Shown piece by piece: positions 62,001 through 64,000 of a stretch of DNA of 64,000 bases; within the stretch, counting starts at the first letter, position 1, and each line of letters opens with the position of its first letter. The notes beneath the pieces are model-generated. The model had not been told where the DNA came from. It saw only the letters and a list, made by a program, of their open reading frames with translations, and did no database searches. The stretch lies in contig JAFMSR010000006.1 of assembly GCA_022818135.1 (NCBI GenBank), positions 32,082,815 through 32,146,814 of the forward strand, in the 5' to 3' direction. The translations under genes were made by a program, and so were the position numbers. Source of the stretch: Saxidomus purpurata (Eukaryota; Mollusca; Bivalvia; Venerida; Veneridae).

Positions 62001-63533
62001 TGCCAGCATGGACCAGGGAACGCCATTGCCACGTGGTCAAAGTCCCGATATTTCAACTGTTTTCGGTAATATTCATCAGCTTCATTAGTATCAGCACATT
62101 CAGGCAAAATGCACATTCAAAGCTATATGACGCACGTTTCTGGACACATCCACATATTTTCAAATCCATGTATTCAGTAATAGCCGACATTTATAATCAG
62201 AAACTCATTTTGATGATAGATATTTTTATTTTTGCTGCTGGGATCTTAACGCTGTACGGGCAAAGCAGTTTCCTTTCATTTCTTGTCTTGGGCAACACCT
62301 TTTTCATTTTATTGCTCGTCTCGTTTATGAGTTCGCGCTTATACCAGAGTTTCATATTTGTCTACAGTAGACTTTCTTATACATTAACAGGTAATCCTGA
62401 GTATATGCGCCAGCTGGTTGGTGTGTTTAGTGCTCACTGTTACCGACGTGTTCCCAAACAACTCTACTGATCCAAGTTATATGGTGCGCACAGACGCCAA
62501 ACTTGATACTGTTGGAATTGCTCCCTGGTTCTACTGGCCATATCCATGTTGGTATATCAGGTCTTTATAGTCACATAATTATCACAATAAGTACCAACTT
62601 CATAAATATATTTTAATGTTCAACTTTGCAAAAAAAGTCCGTACTACATTTTTATGTACACAAACATGCTTACATCGTGTTTAGTAAAAAAAGTTCATGT
62701 ACTGCCTCATGTACTATTTAAGACAAGCAATAAAACTTCAGATGAATGTAAATAAAAATATATAGCAAAGCATAAAGTAAAAAGAAAATGTCGTTTATAA
62801 TTTAGGACCACCTCAGAGGAGAAACTTTCAGTGACTATTATGATACTTCATGGTATTTATTACATGTATATACAAAATCTGTAACCATGCATTTATTGCA
62901 CTAGAAATATATGAAAAAATGTTCCGAAAGGTCAATGACATGTTTAGAACTACATTGTAAATCCACAAAGGGATTAAATATCCTTAGATCATTCTAGACA
63001 TACCGAGACCATCAGCGTTCAATGACTATTAAACTGACCTTTGAGTTTTATAAAATACAGTGTAGTTACAAAAATATGGAGCCTTAGACTGTTTATCTAT
63101 ATTCTCTACAAAGAAATGGTGTAGGTGAGTAAAATGTTCCGCAAAATAAAAACCAACAATATCTAAATGGTATAATAAAAGAAACATGATTTTAAAATCC
63201 AACAAGATCTACATTGTATTTTAAAAGAAACATGAGTTTCAATAAACTCGCGTGACTATACGGTGAATGTATATTGTAGTTCAGTTTGGAACACCTACCG
63301 TGAGCACTGTTGGTTTCATTGGTTTCCTTGTTGTCACGTTGGTATCAGTTCTAGAATCAGTGTGCGATTATCACGCGGCAGCACGTATGTCCGGAGCGCC
63401 TCCGCCACCTCCGCATGCCGTCAATCGTGGTATAGCAATGGAAGGAGTTGCTAGTATTGTTTCTGGTATGGTAGGAGCCGGTCATGGTACAACTTCATAC
63501 AGTCATAACATAGGTGCTATCGGAATCACAAAG
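52977..63533 (+). CDS. SLC23-like NAT transporter gene 2 (exons 1-8, runs off window)
   Basis: A nucleobase/ascorbate transporter family permease, expected in the plasma membrane. Eight exons (52977-53099, 57901-58058, 58600-58688, 60561-60628, 61140-61321, 61945-62065, 62391-62547, 63280-63533) join in phase to 384 codons with no stop. Exons 9-11 should follow beyond 64000. Order: cytoplasmic tail (1-30), TM1 from about 31, acidic loop (exon 4), TM4-7, then the core with E325, D329 and the NAT signature at 374-384. Family signature residues are changed: the TM1 pair is Gln-Gln (41-42) instead of Gln-His, Cys328 stands for Gly, and His375 for Gln/Glu/Pro. The substrate is therefore uncertain. 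Of the three copies here, it is the one most likely to be functional. Confidence 0.92.
53520..54000 (-). repeat. 45-bp minisatellite in intron 1 of gene 2
   Basis: About ten units of the same 45-bp repeat as at 1229-2299, in complement (CATGTTTATTAGTTAGACAG TATAAACAG). It lies at the same distance and orientation relative to exon 1 as in gene 3. The last units before 54000 are degenerate. Confidence 0.93.
54490..56270. other. Intron 1 of gene 2, nothing recognised
   Basis: AT-rich. The 123-codon open frame at 55380-55751 has hydrophobic stretches but no family resemblance and no good splice context; I treat it as chance. Confidence 0.4.
56281..56545 (+). mobile_element. tRNA-derived SINE in intron 1 of gene 2
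   Basis: The head CGCCACCGTGGCCGAGTGGT TAAGATAGC contains a clear A box (TGGCCGAGTGG, 56290-56300), and GGTTTGAGCCC (56352-56362) is the B box. Their spacing of over 50 nt fits a class II (Ser/Leu-type) tRNA origin. The ends do not pair as an acceptor stem, and an unrelated body of about 170 bp follows, as in SINEs. Confidence 0.75.
57185..57294. repeat. Small palindromic repeat, 110 bp
   Basis: CTTTAAACTATGGGTTTAAC at the left and GTTAAACCTATAGTTTAAAC at the right are inverted copies; the middle has further TTTAAAC words. Probably a very short MITE or foldback repeat in intron 1 of gene 2. Confidence 0.65.
57901..58058 (+). CDS. Gene 2 exon 2 (TM1-2)
   Basis: 158 nt, TACTGTAG to ATACG|GTAATG. 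Reads QAIMCIGGTMSLPFLIPGLI, then CAEGNNELTSKLMSITLFMC and GTATILQTLFGI. Matches human Q-H-Y-L-T-C-F-S-G-T-I-A-V-P-F-L-L and F-T-C-V-G-I-T-T-L-I-Q-T-T-V-G-I-R. This is the exon that is truncated in gene 1. Confidence 0.93.
58600..58688 (+). CDS. Gene 2 exon 3 (TM3)
   Basis: 89 nt, GTTTTCAG to TATG|GTAAG. Reads LGIVQGGSNIFILPIIAMMS then TSRWKCLSY. Confidence 0.92.
58930..58954. repeat. C-rich tract, intron 3 of gene 2
   Basis: Three runs of six to seven C separated by TT, then CCCGGG. The complementary strand has four G runs, a possible quadruplex sequence. Absent from gene 1 units A and B, which have a TCTCTCGGTTC-type sequence there. Confidence 0.7.
60561..60628 (+). CDS. Gene 2 exon 4
   Basis: 68 nt, TTTTCAAG to GAG|GTAAAC. 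Reads DDTPNATVTGTDKEEPWEIR then MRE. Confidence 0.9.
61140..61321 (+). CDS. Gene 2 exon 5 (TM4-5)
   Basis: 182 nt, CTTACAG to TTTCT|GTAAG. Reads IQGNLIVASITQVVLGCTGV, then IGMLLRFIGPLTIAPTIAMI and GPALIGIMMELNNQHWGIAF. Confidence 0.95.
61945..62065 (+). CDS. Gene 2 exon 6 (TM6)
   Basis: 121 nt, ATTTCAG to TTTTCG|GTAATA. Reads TMVFTLLFSAYLANIKPPLP then AWTRERHCHVVKVPIFQLFS. The following 325-nt intron happens to be free of stops in the exon frame but leads into exon 7 in the wrong phase. Confidence 0.93.
62391..62547 (+). CDS. Gene 2 exon 7 (TM7, external loop)
   Basis: 157 nt, ATTAACAG to CCAT|GTTGGT. Reads VILSICASWLVCLVLTVTDV, then FPNNSTDPSYMVRTDAKLDT and VGIAPWFYWPYP. The same weak GTTGGT donor is kept as in gene 1, which supports its use. 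Confidence 0.92.
63280..63533 (+). CDS. Gene 2 exon 8 (core with NAT signature)
   Basis: 254 nt, TTGTAG to AAAG|GTAAAG. Reads QFGTPTVSTVGFIGFLVVTL, then VSVLESVCDYHAAARMSGAP and PPPPHAVNRGIAMEGVASIV, ending SHNIGAIGITK. It differs from gene 1 exon 8 at few residues, and the unusual Cys and His are shared. Confidence 0.95.
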
Positions 63534-64000
63534 GTAAAGTGTTCAAGAATTCATTTTATTATAGGCATTTTATGTTGAGCGAAGACAGGTTAAAGGAAAA
63601 TATTATTTGCGTCCGACGTGGTTAGTTGCATTATCGGTCGGTTATTTAGTTTTATCACATGCCACCTTCATATCTTCTTTAGACATATTGCAGGATTTTA
63701 AACCAGTGAGAAATTTTGTTTCATTGTTGCCCTCATGTGAAGAACTTTCATTTATCTGACATCACTCCGGGTAAAAATAATACTGAGGCTTATTATTAGT
63801 TGGTATAGTTAATTGTAAAATACACGGTTCGGCCAGACGAGACAAGACAAGGTCTGCGCCATAATAAATAACAAAGCCAAGATTTCTCCTTGTTTCTTTC
63901 CTATTAATCGATAAAAAGATTATAGTCATGCTCTAAGGATTCATCGTGTCATTTTGATTTGCACAAAGGCACTGGATCAGTTTTAAGCAAGGATAAGGCA
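63534..64000 (+). other. Intron 8 of gene 2, truncated by window end
   Basis: Closely matches gene 1 intron 8 (24327-24800), with few substitutions. No exon before 64000. Confidence 0.85.

Noticed and set aside
61945..62470. A 173-codon open frame running through exon 6, intron 6 and into exon 7 of gene 2
   Set aside because: It enters exon 7 in the wrong frame (TGNPEYMRQL instead of the transporter reading), and the homologous intron of gene 1 has stops. Intron 6 is simply short and open by chance.

Overview
The window looks like nuclear DNA of an animal, most likely a bivalve mollusc. It is AT-rich, its genes are split into short exons with GT-AG introns, and it is full of decayed LINEs, MITEs, tRNA-like SINE fragments and diverged tandem repeats of kinds common in bivalve genomes. 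The organism assignment is inference; the gene structures are read directly from the sequence.

The main content is a cluster of three SLC23-type nucleobase/ascorbate transporter (NAT) genes, assembled by joining exons whose phases agree. Gene 3 lies on the minus strand: only coding exon 1 (2707-2829) is in view and the rest runs off the left edge. Gene 1 lies on the plus strand (10190-27967). Its exon 1 was not found, its exon 2 has lost the 5' third, and a 3.46-kb block carrying exons 2-4 is tandemly duplicated. Its exons 5-11, stop codon and poly(A) signal are intact. Gene 2 lies on the plus strand (52977-63533 and beyond): exons 1-8 are intact and the gene leaves the right edge after 384 codons. 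With the exon 9-11 lengths of gene 1 the whole protein would be about 601 residues, close to human SVCT1 (598). Genes 2 and 3 share homologous first exons, first introns (both with a 45-bp minisatellite) and about 5 kb of upstream DNA, in opposite orientation. The window edges of the cluster are therefore arms of an old inverted duplication.

Between the transporters lie the following. A 5.0-kb terminal-inverted-repeat element with TTAA target duplication sits in intron 7 of gene 1; gene 2 supplies the empty site. A second TTAA-flanked 4.8-kb block (28941-33717) holds exon-like minus-strand sequence. A foldback element (35870-36567) and a partial copy (41278-41695) are rich in TGACGTCA palindromes. 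A seven-exon minus-strand gene (34419-39193) resembles the HEPN domain region of DZIP3-like proteins and carries one frame disruption. Two LINE copies meet tail to tail (41697-47600). A CpG-rich, cryptically repetitive block lies 1.2-1.6 kb upstream of gene 2.

Functionally, the transporters would be plasma-membrane permeases. They differ from the family consensus at three signature positions: the TM1 QH motif, the TM8 E-S-x-G-D motif and the first residue of the NAT signature. Changed substrate use is therefore possible. No prokaryotic features, CRISPR arrays, rRNA genes or intact tRNA genes were seen.
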